Shown here: piece by piece, positions 1 through 9,711 of the stretch
Position numbering within the stretch: the stretch's first letter is position 1
Layout: each line of letters starts with the position of its first letter
Assembly (NCBI GenBank): GCA_000482765.1
Contig: AXWR01000014.1
Location: 1-64,000 of the forward strand
From: Meiothermus taiwanensis DSM 14542
GTDB lineage: Bacteria; Deinococcota; Deinococci; Deinococcales; Thermaceae
Direction: 5' to 3'
Length of the DNA stretch: 64,000 nt
Made by a program: the position numbers and the translations under genes
The notes under the pieces: generated by a model
Told to the model about the DNA's origin: nothing
The model's input: only the letters and a program-made list of their open reading frames with translations
The model's database searches: none

Positions 1-705
<705 letters not shown>

Positions 706-727
706 CGTGGTAAACTAGTAGCTTGCT

Positions 728-761
728 GGCCCGGTCAGGCCCTCGGAGGTCTGGCTGGGCC
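728..761 (+). other. 14-bp stem-loop between tuf and rpmG
   Basis: Bases 728-741 pair with 748-761 over 14 positions (three of them G-U in RNA) around a 6-nt loop. No T-run follows, so it is probably not a simple terminator. It may be an RNA processing or stability element that sets tuf expression apart from the downstream export and ribosomal genes. Confidence 0.5.
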
Positions 762-782
762 GAAGGCTGAAAGAGGATCAAG

Positions 783-947
783 ATGGCGAGTGATGTACGA
801 ATCAAGCTGCTCTTGGAATGCACCGAGTGCAAGCGGCGCAACTATGCGACGGAGAAAAACCGTCGTAACACCACGGCTAAGCTCGAGCTCAAGAAGTTTT
901 GCCCTTGGTGCAACAAGCACCTGCCCCACAAGGAAGTAAAGGTCTAA
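783..947 (+). CDS. rpmG: 50S ribosomal protein L33
   Basis: Small structural protein of the large ribosomal subunit, 54 residues. It starts [17 protein letters not shown] and carries two CxxC pairs (C13/C16 and C40/C43) forming a zinc ribbon, so this is the zinc-binding (C+) form of L33. The ATG at 783 follows a GAGGATCA purine-rich stretch. It lies between tuf and secE, the usual bacterial order, and ends 9 nt before secE. Confidence 0.95.
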   Translation: MASDVRIKLLLECTECKRRNYATEKNRRNTTAKLELKKFCPWCNKHLPHKEVKV

Positions 948-956
948 GGCGGTCGT

Positions 957-1175
957 ATGGCTCAAGAGCAGAATGCCGCCCCCCGGCGCCCGCTTGGTAC
1001 GCGGATCATCAACTACTTTCGCGAAGCCCGCGCCGAGCTTGCCCGCGTCACCTGGCCTAGCCGTCAAGAGGTCATCGAGTCCACGCAGGTCATCCTGGTA
1101 TTTGCTGTCGTGGCAATGGTTGTGCTGGGCTTAATCGATACCATCTTCCGCTTCATCACGGTGCGCTTACCCTAA
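957..1175 (+). CDS. secE: Preprotein translocase subunit SecE
   Basis: Essential clamp subunit of the SecYEG channel in the inner membrane. The 72 residues are the short single-span form: an amphipathic helix with the family signature [15 protein letters not shown], then one hydrophobic segment at about residues 45-67. Placement directly before nusG is the classic secE-nusG arrangement. The ATG at 957 overlaps no other gene. The stop is 16 nt before the nusG start, so the genes are probably cotranscribed. Confidence 0.96.
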   Translation: MAQEQNAAPRRPLGTRIINYFREARAELARVTWPSRQEVIESTQVILVFAVVAMVVLGLIDTIFRFITVRLP

Positions 1176-1191
1176 TGCGTTGGTGCCAGCT

Positions 1192-1749
1192 ATGAGCATT
1201 GAATGGTATGCCGTCCACACCTATGTTGGCCACGAGGAAAAGGTCAAGCACAACCTCGAGCAACGGGTGAAAGTTCTCGGTATGCAGGACAAGATCTTCC
1301 AGGTCTTGATCCCAACCGAGGAGGTTGTGGAGCACCGCGAGGGCGGTAAGAAGGAAGTGGTGCGCCGTAAACTTTACCCGGGCTACATCTACGTGCTGGT
1401 GGATTTAGGCGATACCCCCGGTGAGGTGAATGAGGCCTGGGAAGTGGTGCGCAACACCCCTGGTGTCACGGGTTTTGTTGGCACCGCAACCCATCCAGTG
1501 CCCCTCACCCCAGATGAGGTACAGCACCTCCTGGAGATTGCCGGTTTGGCTGGGAAAAAAGAAACCCCCAAGCCCCAGGTTACCTTCAAAGAAGGCGATG
1601 TGGTGCGGGTGGTTTCGGGCCCTTTTGCCGAATTTACCGGCGTAGTAAGCGAGGTCAACCTCGAGCGCCAAAAGGTCAAGGTGCTGGTCTCTATATTTGG
1701 ACGCGAAACCCCAGTCGAGCTGGAGTTTTCGCAGGTCGTTCGCGCTTAG
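1192..1749 (+). CDS. nusG: Transcription termination/antitermination protein NusG
   Basis: Binds the RNA polymerase clamp and links it to Rho or the ribosome. The product starts [25 protein letters not shown], typical of the NGN domain, and ends with a KOW domain ([21 protein letters not shown]). It is 185 residues, a normal length. An in-frame TTG at 1180 would add four residues; ATG at 1192 is preferred because it matches the usual NusG N-terminus. It follows secE and precedes the rplK leader. Confidence 0.96.
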   Translation: MSIEWYAVHTYVGHEEKVKHNLEQRVKVLGMQDKIFQVLIPTEEVVEHREGGKKEVVRRKLYPGYIYVLVDLGDTPGEVNEAWEVVRNTPGVTGFVGTATHPVPLTPDEVQHLLEIAGLAGKKETPKPQVTFKEGDVVRVVSGPFAEFTGVVSEVNLERQKVKVLVSIFGRETPVELEFSQVVRA

Positions 1750-1806
1750 GTACGAGTTAATTCCAACGGCTTATCGCGGCTAGCAAGAAACCCCTGCTAC
1801 CCGCTG

Positions 1807-1875
1807 TGAGCAGCGCGCAAGCGCTCAGGCGATACCACCACGAAGTTCGTGGGAGCCATCCCCGCAGTCTGCGGG
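1807..1875 (+). promoter_or_regulatory. Structured rplK leader with likely L1-binding site
   Basis: Three hairpins lie in the 148-nt nusG-rplK gap. The first is 1807-1827 (TGAGC/GCTCA arms, or AGCGC-GCAA-GCGCT inside). The second is 1828-1857: GGC, then GATA, then a CCACGA/TCGTGG stem, then GA, then GCC. The third is 1861-1875 (CCCGCA-GTC-TGCGGG). The second repeats, in swapped strand order, the GGTGGGAG and ATACCACC strands of the L1 stalk base of 23S rRNA. L1 is known to repress L11-L1 translation in other bacteria by binding such mRNA mimics; the assignment here is inferred from this similarity. Confidence 0.6.
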
Positions 1876-1897
1876 TTAATGCAAAGGAGGAAGAACA

Positions 1898-2332
1898 ATG
1901 AAAAAGATTACCGCTGTGGTCAAACTGCAGCTCCCAGCCGGCAAGGCCACACCTGCGCCCCCAGTGGGCCCGGCGCTCGGCCAGCACGGCGCCAACATCA
2001 TGGAGTTCGTGAAGCAGTTCAATGCGGCCAGCGCCAACATGGGCGACGCGATTGTGCCCGTTGAGATTACCATCTTCTCCGACCGCTCGTTCACCTTCAT
2101 CACCAAGACCCCTCCGGCCTCCTACCTGATTCGCAAAGCAGCAGGCCTTGAAAAGGGGTCTGGTAAGAGCGGGCGCGAAAAGGTGGGCAAGCTCACCTGG
2201 GAGCAGTGCCTGCAGATCGCCAAGCAGAAGATGCCGGATATGAACGCTTTGGATTTGGAAGCCGCGGCCCGTCAAATTGCTGGCTCGGCCCGCTCGATGG
2301 GCGTGGAAGTGACGGGGGTGCCCAATGCCTAA
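1898..2332 (+). CDS. rplK: 50S ribosomal protein L11
   Basis: L11 forms the GTPase-associated centre with 23S rRNA helices 43/44. The 144 residues start [29 protein letters not shown], the proline-rich N-terminal domain contacted by release factor and thiopeptide antibiotics, and end with the RNA-binding C-terminal domain ([10 protein letters not shown]). A strong AAAGGAGG lies 7 nt before the ATG. The 3' end overlaps rplA by 8 bp, indicating translational coupling. Expression is probably controlled through the structured leader just upstream. Confidence 0.98.
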   Translation: MKKITAVVKLQLPAGKATPAPPVGPALGQHGANIMEFVKQFNAASANMGDAIVPVEITIFSDRSFTFITKTPPASYLIRKAAGLEKGSGKSGREKVGKLTWEQCLQIAKQKMPDMNALDLEAAARQIAGSARSMGVEVTGVPNA

Positions 2333-3026
2333 GCGCGGGAAACGCTACCGGGCCTTGCTGGAAAAGGTAGACCTGAACAAGGTTTACTCCATTGAAGAGG
2401 CCGCCGCCCTGATCCCACAGATCAAGAGCGCCAAGTTCGACGAGACCGTTGAAGTGCACGTCAAGCTGGGCATCGACCCCAAGAAATCGGATCAAAACGT
2501 GCGTTCCACCGTGGCTCTGCCCCATGGTACGGGCCGCAGCGTGCGCGTGCTGGCGATTGCCAAGGGCGAGAAGATCGCTGAGGCCCAGGCTGCTGGTGCG
2601 GACATCGCCGCCGGAGAGGAAATTATCCAGGAAATCCTGGACGGCCGATCCGACTTCGATGCGGTGGTGGCCACCCCTGATGTGATGGGCGCGGTCGGCT
2701 CCAAACTTGGTCGCATTCTGGGCCCGAAGGGCCTGCTGCCCAACCCCAAAGCCGGCACGGTGGGCTTCAATATCGGTGAGATGGTGCGCGAAATTAAGGC
2801 AGGCCGGATCGAGTTCCGCAACGACAAAACCGGTGTGGTACACGGCCCCGTGGGCAAAGCCAGCTTCGCCCCCGAAAAAATTGCTGAGAACGTGCGGGCT
2901 TTCATCAAAGCCGTTGAAAGCGCCAAGCCCGACAGCGCCAAGGGTACCTACCTGCGCTCGATTTACCTCACCACCACCATGGGGCCCAGCATCAAGGTAA
3001 GCACCAGCACGGGCCATCAATCTTAA
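2325..3026 (+). CDS. rplA: 50S ribosomal protein L1
   Basis: L1 is the mobile-stalk protein that helps release deacylated tRNA from the E site and in many bacteria represses its own L11-L1 mRNA. The product is 233 residues, starts [21 protein letters not shown], and holds the domain II signature [20 protein letters not shown]. The ATG lies inside the last codons of rplK, giving an 8-bp overlap. A rho-independent terminator follows the stop by about 15 nt, so this is the last gene of the operon. Confidence 0.98.
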   Translation: MPKRGKRYRALLEKVDLNKVYSIEEAAALIPQIKSAKFDETVEVHVKLGIDPKKSDQNVRSTVALPHGTGRSVRVLAIAKGEKIAEAQAAGADIAAGEEIIQEILDGRSDFDAVVATPDVMGAVGSKLGRILGPKGLLPNPKAGTVGFNIGEMVREIKAGRIEFRNDKTGVVHGPVGKASFAPEKIAENVRAFIKAVESAKPDSAKGTYLRSIYLTTTMGPSIKVSTSTGHQS

Positions 3027-3039
3027 CGCCACCGATCGT

Positions 3040-3070
3040 CAAAAGCTCCCTGCAAAGGGGGCTTTTCTTT
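3040..3070 (+). terminator. Rho-independent terminator after rplA
   Basis: AAAAGCTCCC pairs with GGGGGCTTTT around a TGCAAA loop and is followed by CTTT. It closes the rplK-rplA transcript. Confidence 0.85.
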
Positions 3071-3183
3071 ATACACCGAAAAATGCAGGGACTGTACATG
3101 CGCCTGGGGGGCTACTATCTTTGTAAAGTCGGTATGCCTCCAGTCAAGGCCATCCATCCAGTTGAACCCCAGGAAAAGACCCT

Positions 3184-4086
3184 ATGACCCCCGTGCGCGC
3201 CCTATCGCTGAGCCTCGTGGTTGCAGGGGTGGTATTTGGTTTGAAATGGCTGGCCTATACCATCACCGGTTCTGTGGCCCTGTACTCCGATGCGCTGGAG
3301 TCGATCGTTAATATTGTGGCGGCCGGAACCGCCCTGGTGGCTGTGCTGGTTTCGCGCCGCCCTGCTGACAGCAACCACCCTTTTGGACACACCAAGGCCG
3401 AATACTTCTCGGCGGTCTTGGAGGGGGTGTTGATTGTACTGGCGGCCCTGGCTATTGTGCGCGAAGCCTGGCCCAAACTGTTTATGCCGCAACCGGTTGA
3501 AGGCCTGGGCGCAGGGCTGCTGGTTTCTTTGGGGGCTTCAGGGATTAACGCCGCGCTGGGTTGGTTCCTGGTTCGCAGCGGCCGCAAGGCCCGTTCACCG
3601 GCTGTGGTGGCCGATGGGCGGCACATTCTGGCCGATGTGCTGACCTCGGTGGGGGTGCTGCTGGGGGTTGGGCTGGCCTGGTTGAGCGGCTGGTGGGTTT
3701 TGGATCCTTTACTGGCTATTGCGGTGGCTATGAACATCCTGTGGGTGGGCTGGCGGCTGGTGCGCGACTCGGTTGGGGGTCTGATGGATGAGTCGGTTTC
3801 GGAGCTCGAGCTTCGCAATATCCGCAACGCTCTACACGAGGCCCTCGAGGGGCTGGCCGCCGAAGGCAAGGTATTGGAGATTCACGATCTGCGCACCCGC
3901 CGGGCCGGGCCGCGCACCTTTGTGGAATTTCACCTGGTTGTACCGGGCCAGACCACGGTGGAACAAGCTCATCAGATATGCGACCGGCTCGAGGGCACCT
4001 TACAGACCAGCCTTGATGGGGTCACCACCACCATCCACGTAGAGCCCGACCACAAGGCCAAGCACACAACCTTCAGAATCGGTTAA
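3184..4086 (+). CDS. Cation diffusion facilitator family metal exporter
   Basis: Inner-membrane antiporter that exports divalent metals (Zn, and possibly Fe, Co or Mn) against protons. The 300 residues fit the CDF family: several membrane spans in the first 200 residues, YSDALES in TM2 and HILAD in TM5 as the metal-site motifs, the HPFGHTKAEYFS loop, and a soluble C-terminal domain ending in HVEPDHK. The exact metal cannot be read from the sequence. The 3' end overlaps the convergent tatD gene by 14 bp. GGAAAAG about 6 nt before the ATG may serve as ribosome binding site. Confidence 0.9.
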   Translation: MTPVRALSLSLVVAGVVFGLKWLAYTITGSVALYSDALESIVNIVAAGTALVAVLVSRRPADSNHPFGHTKAEYFSAVLEGVLIVLAALAIVREAWPKLFMPQPVEGLGAGLLVSLGASGINAALGWFLVRSGRKARSPAVVADGRHILADVLTSVGVLLGVGLAWLSGWWVLDPLLAIAVAMNILWVGWRLVRDSVGGLMDESVSELELRNIRNALHEALEGLAAEGKVLEIHDLRTRRAGPRTFVEFHLVVPGQTTVEQAHQICDRLEGTLQTSLDGVTTTIHVEPDHKAKHTTFRIG

Positions 4087-4843
4087 ACCCAAAACAAGCC
4101 TGCGCATTCTGGTCGGTTATTTGCTCCATCTGCTCGAGGCTCAGTTCTCGAAGCTCGGCCAGTTTAGCCAGCGTAAACCGGACAAGCGCAGGGTGGTTGC
4201 GCCGTCCCCGGAAAGGCTCAGGGGGTAGAAAAGGCGCATCGGTTTCAACAAGCAGGCGCTCGAGCGGAATCTGCCGCGCTGCCTCGCGCAAGGTTGTGTT
4301 TTTCTTATAGGTCAAGGGCCCAGCCAAGCCGAAATAGGCCCCGAGTTCCAGGCCCACCTCAAGGAGGCGCGAATGCCCCGAGAAAGCGTGCAGGACAAAC
4401 CTCGACGGCCGGTTGTGCAGCAGCCAGCCGGCCAGTTCCTGCTCGGCCAGGCCATCCTCCCGGCTGCGCACGTGAAAGATCAGCGGTAAGCCCTGCGCAG
4501 CCGCCAGGTGGTGCTGAAAATCCAAGGCTCGATACTGGGCCTGGCGGGTCTCGGGTGTCCAGTAGAAGTCCAGGCCGGTCTCACCGATGGCCCGCACCTT
4601 TGGATGCTGGGCCAGGTGTTGCAGGTCGGCCTCGAGCGCCGGCGAAAGAAGCTGGGCCTCGGTAGGGTGCAGGCCCACAGCGGCCCAGATATGAGGATGG
4701 GCCTCGGCCAAGGCCAGGGCCTTGCGGTTGCGCTCAGGGTTCGTACCTATAGTAAGGATGGCCCTGAAGTCGCTCGAGGCCTCGAGGGCCGCCTGGGCCT
4801 CCTGCGGTTCCATGAAGTCTAGGTGACAATGGGTATCGGTCAT
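4073..4843 (-). CDS. TatD family metal-dependent deoxyribonuclease
   Basis: TIM-barrel hydrolase with 3'-5' exonuclease activity in the better studied family members. The 256 residues begin MTDTHCHLDF, giving the HxH metal pair at residues 5 and 7. They continue with GLHPTEA, GETGLDFYW, FHVRSRED, LHAFSGH and ETDAPFLPP, which supply the remaining metal ligands in TatD order. Length is typical. Nothing around it suggests a pathway: it converges with the CDF exporter gene and is divergent from the CrtC-like lipoprotein gene. Confidence 0.93.
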   Translation of the reverse strand: MTDTHCHLDFMEPQEAQAALEASSDFRAILTIGTNPERNRKALALAEAHPHIWAAVGLHPTEAQLLSPALEADLQHLAQHPKVRAIGETGLDFYWTPETRQAQYRALDFQHHLAAAQGLPLIFHVRSREDGLAEQELAGWLLHNRPSRFVLHAFSGHSRLLEVGLELGAYFGLAGPLTYKKNTTLREAARQIPLERLLVETDAPFLPPEPFRGRRNHPALVRFTLAKLAELRELSLEQMEQITDQNAQACFGFNRF

Positions 4844-4905
4844 GTTCTGCCCTGCCGAGGCCCAGTTTACGCCCTGGACTACAGCCTAAGAAGCCACGCG
4901 CTGTC

Positions 4906-4911
4906 TAAACT
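4906..4911 (+). promoter_or_regulatory. -10 box TAAACT of the CrtC-like lipoprotein gene, leaderless spacing
   Basis: TAAACT ends 6 nt before the ATG at 4918, so transcription would begin at or next to the start codon. No ribosome binding site precedes the ATG. Confidence 0.55.
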
Positions 4912-4917
4912 GGCCTT

Positions 4918-5991
4918 ATGCGTTGGCGGCTGATGGTTGCAGTGCTGGCCCTGGCTGGCTGTCTACCCTCCTTACAGGCCTTCGACCCCGACCGCTTGCC
5001 CACACCCGATAACTGGGGCCCTCACAACGCACCCCTGGAATGGTGGTACGTTTCTGGCTACCTGCCCAAGGAGGGTCTGGCCTTTCACTGGGCGCTCTTT
5101 AAGGCCTATGTACCGCAAAACTGGCAGATTGGCCCCATCAAACCGGCCATCTTTTTCCCCGGCCCCTACCACGCCGCGCACCTCGCCATTACCGACCTGC
5201 GCAGCAATCAAAAAATCTTTGACGAGCGCTTCGACTTTCGCACCGACCGGCCCTGGGGTGATAGCCTTGTGCAGTTTCCACCCCTGCGGCTCGAGCAGGG
5301 CGACTGGAGGCTGGTGCAGCAAGGCTCGACCTACCATCTCACAGCCGGGCCCATCCAGGTGCGCCTGATCCCGCTCAAACCCGCCGTGGTGCACCCACCG
5401 GGCTACTCGGGCACCCCCGAAACCGGGCGGATGTACTACGTGTCGTTTACCCGCATGGCCCTAGAAGGCATCATAGCTGGGCGATCCGTACGCGGTGAAG
5501 CCTGGATGGACCATCAGTGGGGCGACCAGATGGGCAGCCAAGGTGGCAATCCTGCCGGTTTGGGGGCTTTGTGGGACTGGTTTGGTCTGCACCTTTCCAA
5601 CGGGGTCGATTTGATGCTGTATCGGGTAAAGAATAGCAAAGGGGAGGTGGTTCAGCTCGCAGCCACCGCGGTGGATGCTCAAGGACAGGCGCAGGTGCTT
5701 AAGAACCTGCGGATGACCCCTCTGGAAGACTGGGTCTCGCCAAGCGGGCGCAGCTATAGCCTGGTCTGGCAGGTTGAAGCCGAAGGCCTGAACCTCCGCC
5801 TCGAGGCCTTGCGCAAAGACCAGGAGCTCCTCACAGCCTCAACCCGGGTGGCCTACTGGGAAGGCCCGGTGGCCGGTAGCGGCACCTGGCAAGGGCAGGG
5901 CGTTTTGGCTAAAGGCATGGGTGAGTTTGTGGCCGGCCCCTACAATCCCCCGAACGATCCCTTTGGGCCCTTCCCTGGATCAGGCCGCTAG
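4918..5991 (+). CDS. Lipoprotein of the CrtC/AttH (carotenoid 1,2-hydratase-like) family
   Basis: The 357 residues start with a lipoprotein signal, LALAGC, with the lipidated Cys at residue 15. The mature part has the paired lipocalin-like features of the AttH/CrtC family: EWWYVSGYL near the start and AWMDHQWGDQMG in the middle. Family members include carotenoid 1,2-hydratases, but most bacterial secreted homologues have no proven reaction, so hydratase activity is only a possibility. It stands alone between a divergent tatD gene and the convergent rplJL operon. A -10 box 6 nt before the ATG points to a leaderless message. Confidence 0.75.
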   Translation: MRWRLMVAVLALAGCLPSLQAFDPDRLPTPDNWGPHNAPLEWWYVSGYLPKEGLAFHWALFKAYVPQNWQIGPIKPAIFFPGPYHAAHLAITDLRSNQKIFDERFDFRTDRPWGDSLVQFPPLRLEQGDWRLVQQGSTYHLTAGPIQVRLIPLKPAVVHPPGYSGTPETGRMYYVSFTRMALEGIIAGRSVRGEAWMDHQWGDQMGSQGGNPAGLGALWDWFGLHLSNGVDLMLYRVKNSKGEVVQLAATAVDAQGQAQVLKNLRMTPLEDWVSPSGRSYSLVWQVEAEGLNLRLEALRKDQELLTASTRVAYWEGPVAGSGTWQGQGVLAKGMGEFVAGPYNPPNDPFGPFPGSGR

Positions 5992-5999
5992 GGCAAAAG

Positions 6000-6025
6000 A
6001 AAGCCCCCAGCCGTAGCTGGGGGCT
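6000..6025 (-). terminator. Terminator of the rplJ-rplL operon
   Basis: A 9-bp perfect stem (GCCCCCAGC, 4-nt loop) at 6003-6024 is followed on the minus strand by TTTCTTTT. It lies 16 nt after the rplL stop. The plus-strand side lacks a T-run, so it mainly serves the minus strand. Confidence 0.88.
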
Positions 6026-6040
6026 GGGATACACAGAAAG

Positions 6041-6421
6041 CTACTTGAGTTCGACCTTGGCGCCGGCGTCCTCGAGCTGCTTCTTGATCTTCTCGGCCTC
6101 CTCTTTAGAGACGCCTTCCTTAACGGGGCCACCCTGCTCGGCCAGATCCTTGGCTTCCTTAAGGCCCAGGCCGGTAATGGCCCGCAGCTCCTTAATAACG
6201 TTGAGCTTCTGGGCGCCGGCATCTTTTAGGATCACGTCAAACTCGGTCTTTTCTTCAGCAGCGGGTGCAGCCGCCCCGGCCGCAGCCCCGGGCACAGCCA
6301 CGGCCACCGGTGCAGCCGCGGTTACACCCCACTCTTCCTTGAGTTCGTCGATAAGTTGCTTGAGCTCCAGTACGGTTGCGCTGGAAAGTTGAGCCTTGAT
6401 TGCAGCGATATCGAGTGCCAT
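6041..6421 (-). CDS. rplL: 50S ribosomal protein L7/L12
   Basis: Stalk protein that recruits translation factors to the ribosome, present in several copies on L10. The 126 residues show the N-terminal dimerisation helices ([25 protein letters not shown]), an Ala/Pro hinge at about 36-55, and the globular factor-binding domain ([21 protein letters not shown] through [12 protein letters not shown]). GGAGG sits 7 nt before the ATG. The gene follows rplJ after a 40-nt gap that contains a small hairpin. Confidence 0.98.
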   Translation of the reverse strand: MALDIAAIKAQLSSATVLELKQLIDELKEEWGVTAAAPVAVAVPGAAAGAAAPAAEEKTEFDVILKDAGAQKLNVIKELRAITGLGLKEAKDLAEQGGPVKEGVSKEEAEKIKKQLEDAGAKVELK

Positions 6422-6439
6422 TTTTTTCCTCCTGCTGAT

Positions 6440-6455
6440 GGGTCGGAAACGACCC
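6440..6455 (-). other. Hairpin in the rplJ-rplL gap
   Basis: A 6-bp perfect stem, GGGTCG/CGACCC on the minus strand, encloses a 4-nt loop and is placed 18 nt upstream of the rplL start. It could help L12 be made in excess over L10 through RNA stability or processing. Confidence 0.45.
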
Positions 6456-6461
6456 GATGGC

Positions 6462-6986
6462 CTACGCGGCCTCTAATTTCTGTACCTGGGCTTCCAAGAT
6501 GCCCACCAACTCCTGCGCCTTTGCCCCCAGCACACCCACGAAATTGGACATCGTGGCGGACAGCACGCCGACCAGCTCGGCTTGCAGTTCCTTTTGGCTG
6601 GGAAGATCGGCCAGGGCCTCTACCTGCTGGCCCGTGAGGGCCTGCCCCGAGAGCACACCCGCTTTGAGCACGGGAATGCCTTTATCGTTCGTCTTGGCGA
6701 ACTCCTTGAGGGCCTTGGCCACCGCAGCGGGGTCAGAGAAAACCACCACCGCTGAGGGGCCGCTCAGGCCATCGACCTCCGGCAAGCCCAGATCGCGGAT
6801 GGCCTTGCGGATAAGGGTGTTTTTGGCAACGATCATCTCGCCACCCTTTTCCCGCACCGCCTTGCGCAGCTTACCGGTCGGCCCTGCCTCGAGCCCTTGG
6901 TAGTTCACCACGAAGAACGAGCCAGCCGCGCCCTTTAAGGCAGCGGTAAGCGCCTCGAGGTTTTCGATGTTGCGCTTGCTAGGCAA
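6462..6986 (-). CDS. rplJ: 50S ribosomal protein L10
   Basis: L10 anchors the L12 dimers to the ribosome. The product is 174 residues and begins (M)[12 protein letters not shown], followed by [11 protein letters not shown] and [11 protein letters not shown]. The C-terminal helix ([30 protein letters not shown]) has repeated L12-binding segments of the long Thermus type. The start is a TTG at 6986 with AGGAGG 4 nt upstream; the open frame runs further to 7049, but that extension has no family similarity and lies in the RNA leader. L10-L12 probably represses its own mRNA through that leader. Confidence 0.95.
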   Translation of the reverse strand: MPSKRNIENLEALTAALKGAAGSFFVVNYQGLEAGPTGKLRKAVREKGGEMIVAKNTLIRKAIRDLGLPEVDGLSGPSAVVVFSDPAAVAKALKEFAKTNDKGIPVLKAGVLSGQALTGQQVEALADLPSQKELQAELVGVLSATMSNFVGVLGAKAQELVGILEAQVQKLEAA

Positions 6987-7084
6987 AGTTCCTCCTGGTT
7001 GGGGTATCGCCAAGCGGCGGGCTTCCCAAGCCACAGACCGCCCGTGCACACCCCAGGCTTGACTTTGGGACTAGGGAGATCCCA

Positions 7085-7195
7085 ACGTTTTACCACGAAA
7101 ACGCTTCCCTAAGAGCGCCTCGGCGACATAATTAAGGCTTTGCCCGTCGCTGTCTTTGGCTGCCTCCACGGTCTGTGCGACCAAGGAAGGGCACC
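7085..7195 (-). ncRNA. L10 leader (ribosomal protein autoregulatory RNA)
   Basis: About 200 nt separate the promoter from rplJ. Reading the minus strand, this stretch contains GACCGTGGAGGCAGCC, then GCAAAGCCTTAAT, then TCGCCGAGGCG. The order and the TTAAT and GCCGAGG blocks resemble the conserved L10 leader bound by the L10-L12 complex. Exact borders are estimates. A covariance search against the Rfam L10_leader model would settle it. Confidence 0.65.
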
Positions 7196-7203
7196 AAAAA
7201 AGG

Positions 7204-7232
7204 AGTATACATATGTAGCCCCTTCACGGCAA
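7204..7232 (-). promoter_or_regulatory. Promoter of rplJ-rplL
   Basis: On the minus strand TTGCCG (-35, 7227-7232), a 17-bp spacer and TATACT (-10, 7204-7209). Transcription would start near 7197, giving a leader of about 210 nt. Confidence 0.8.
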
Positions 7233-7306
7233 GGGGTGGGGTGTTAGCGCGCGTGGAAATCGGCGCACAGACCAGCACATCGCAAAGACCAAGTCCGGCA
7301 AACTGC

Positions 7307-7312
7307 TAGAAT
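7307..7312 (+). promoter_or_regulatory. Extended -10 TGCTAGAAT of the ddrA operon
   Basis: TAGAAT preceded by TGC, ending 8 nt before the ATG at 7321. No ribosome binding site is present, so a leaderless message is likely. No -35 is evident, as expected for an extended -10. Confidence 0.65.
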
Positions 7313-7320
7313 AAAGCCCA

Positions 7321-7956
7321 ATGAACGACGTCTGGGATATGCTACATGAGCCTTTCCCGCCAGAGGAGATGCAATGGCGGGTGGAAGCCTTGTCTAAAGA
7401 CAAGCGTAAGGCCCTGGTAGTTCCATTTGTAAACCACTCAGCCCTGCTGGATCGCCTCGATGAGGTAGTAGGCCCCCAGGGCTGGCAGGATAGCTATGAG
7501 GTGCTTCAAGCCCAACCAAACTCGTATGCGGTCAAGTGCCGACTGACCATCCTGGACACTTCCAAAGAAGATCTTGGCGAGGGCGATAGCCTCAAGGCTG
7601 CGTTCGCCGAGGCCTTGGTGCGGGTCGCCAGGAAATTTGGCATAGGCCGGCGCCATGCACAACTTGAGCAGCAGTGGGTTGACTACGACCCCAGCACCGG
7701 GCAATTTAGCCCCCCCAGCGCAGAGGCCCCCACCCAGCCACCTCAACCCAGCCGACACAAAAACATCCCCAGCAACGAGGGTAAGCCCGAGCCGCAAGAG
7801 CTGATCGATCGCCTGCTCGAGCGGCTCAAACAAGCCGGTCTGGGCAAGCAGGCTGCACAAATCGTGGTGAAATACGGGGGGTATGGCAAACACCCCGAGG
7901 AAACCCGTAAACTTTACGGCGAGCTCCGGGCTTTGCTAAAAAGTCAGGCTTCATGA
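7321..7956 (+). CDS. ddrA: DdrA-like Rad52/Rad22 family DNA end-protection protein
   Basis: Deinococcus DdrA binds and protects 3' single-stranded DNA ends during recovery from radiation and drying. The 211-residue product has a Rad52-like core (about 10-120: KRKALVVPFVNHSALLDRLDEVVGPQGWQDSYEV, then the helix FAEALVRVARKFGIG), a Pro-rich linker and a helical C-terminus (LIDRLLERLKQAGL). Length and layout match DdrA. It is the first gene of a likely operon with a metallophosphoesterase (13-nt gap) and rsmA. The gene name rests on family resemblance only. Confidence 0.8.
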   Translation: MNDVWDMLHEPFPPEEMQWRVEALSKDKRKALVVPFVNHSALLDRLDEVVGPQGWQDSYEVLQAQPNSYAVKCRLTILDTSKEDLGEGDSLKAAFAEALVRVARKFGIGRRHAQLEQQWVDYDPSTGQFSPPSAEAPTQPPQPSRHKNIPSNEGKPEPQELIDRLLERLKQAGLGKQAAQIVVKYGGYGKHPEETRKLYGELRALLKSQAS

Positions 7957-7969
7957 GCAAAGGATTGCT

Positions 7970-9596
<1,627 letters not shown>

Positions 9597-9711
9597 TCTA
9601 TGCTTGTTAGCGATTTCTCATAGGCTTCGCTTAAGCTACTACACATCGGTTCAGGATGCCGTTAGACTGTGGTAAATCCTGTAATTGGGAGCCAAAGGCT
9701 GGGAGGCCGTG

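Noticed and set aside
7211-7240. CCCCTT/AAGGGG stem with a T-run downstream as a terminator upstream of rplJ
   Set aside because: The T-run is about 20 nt away from the stem, and the same bases form a good -35/-10 promoter for rplJ.
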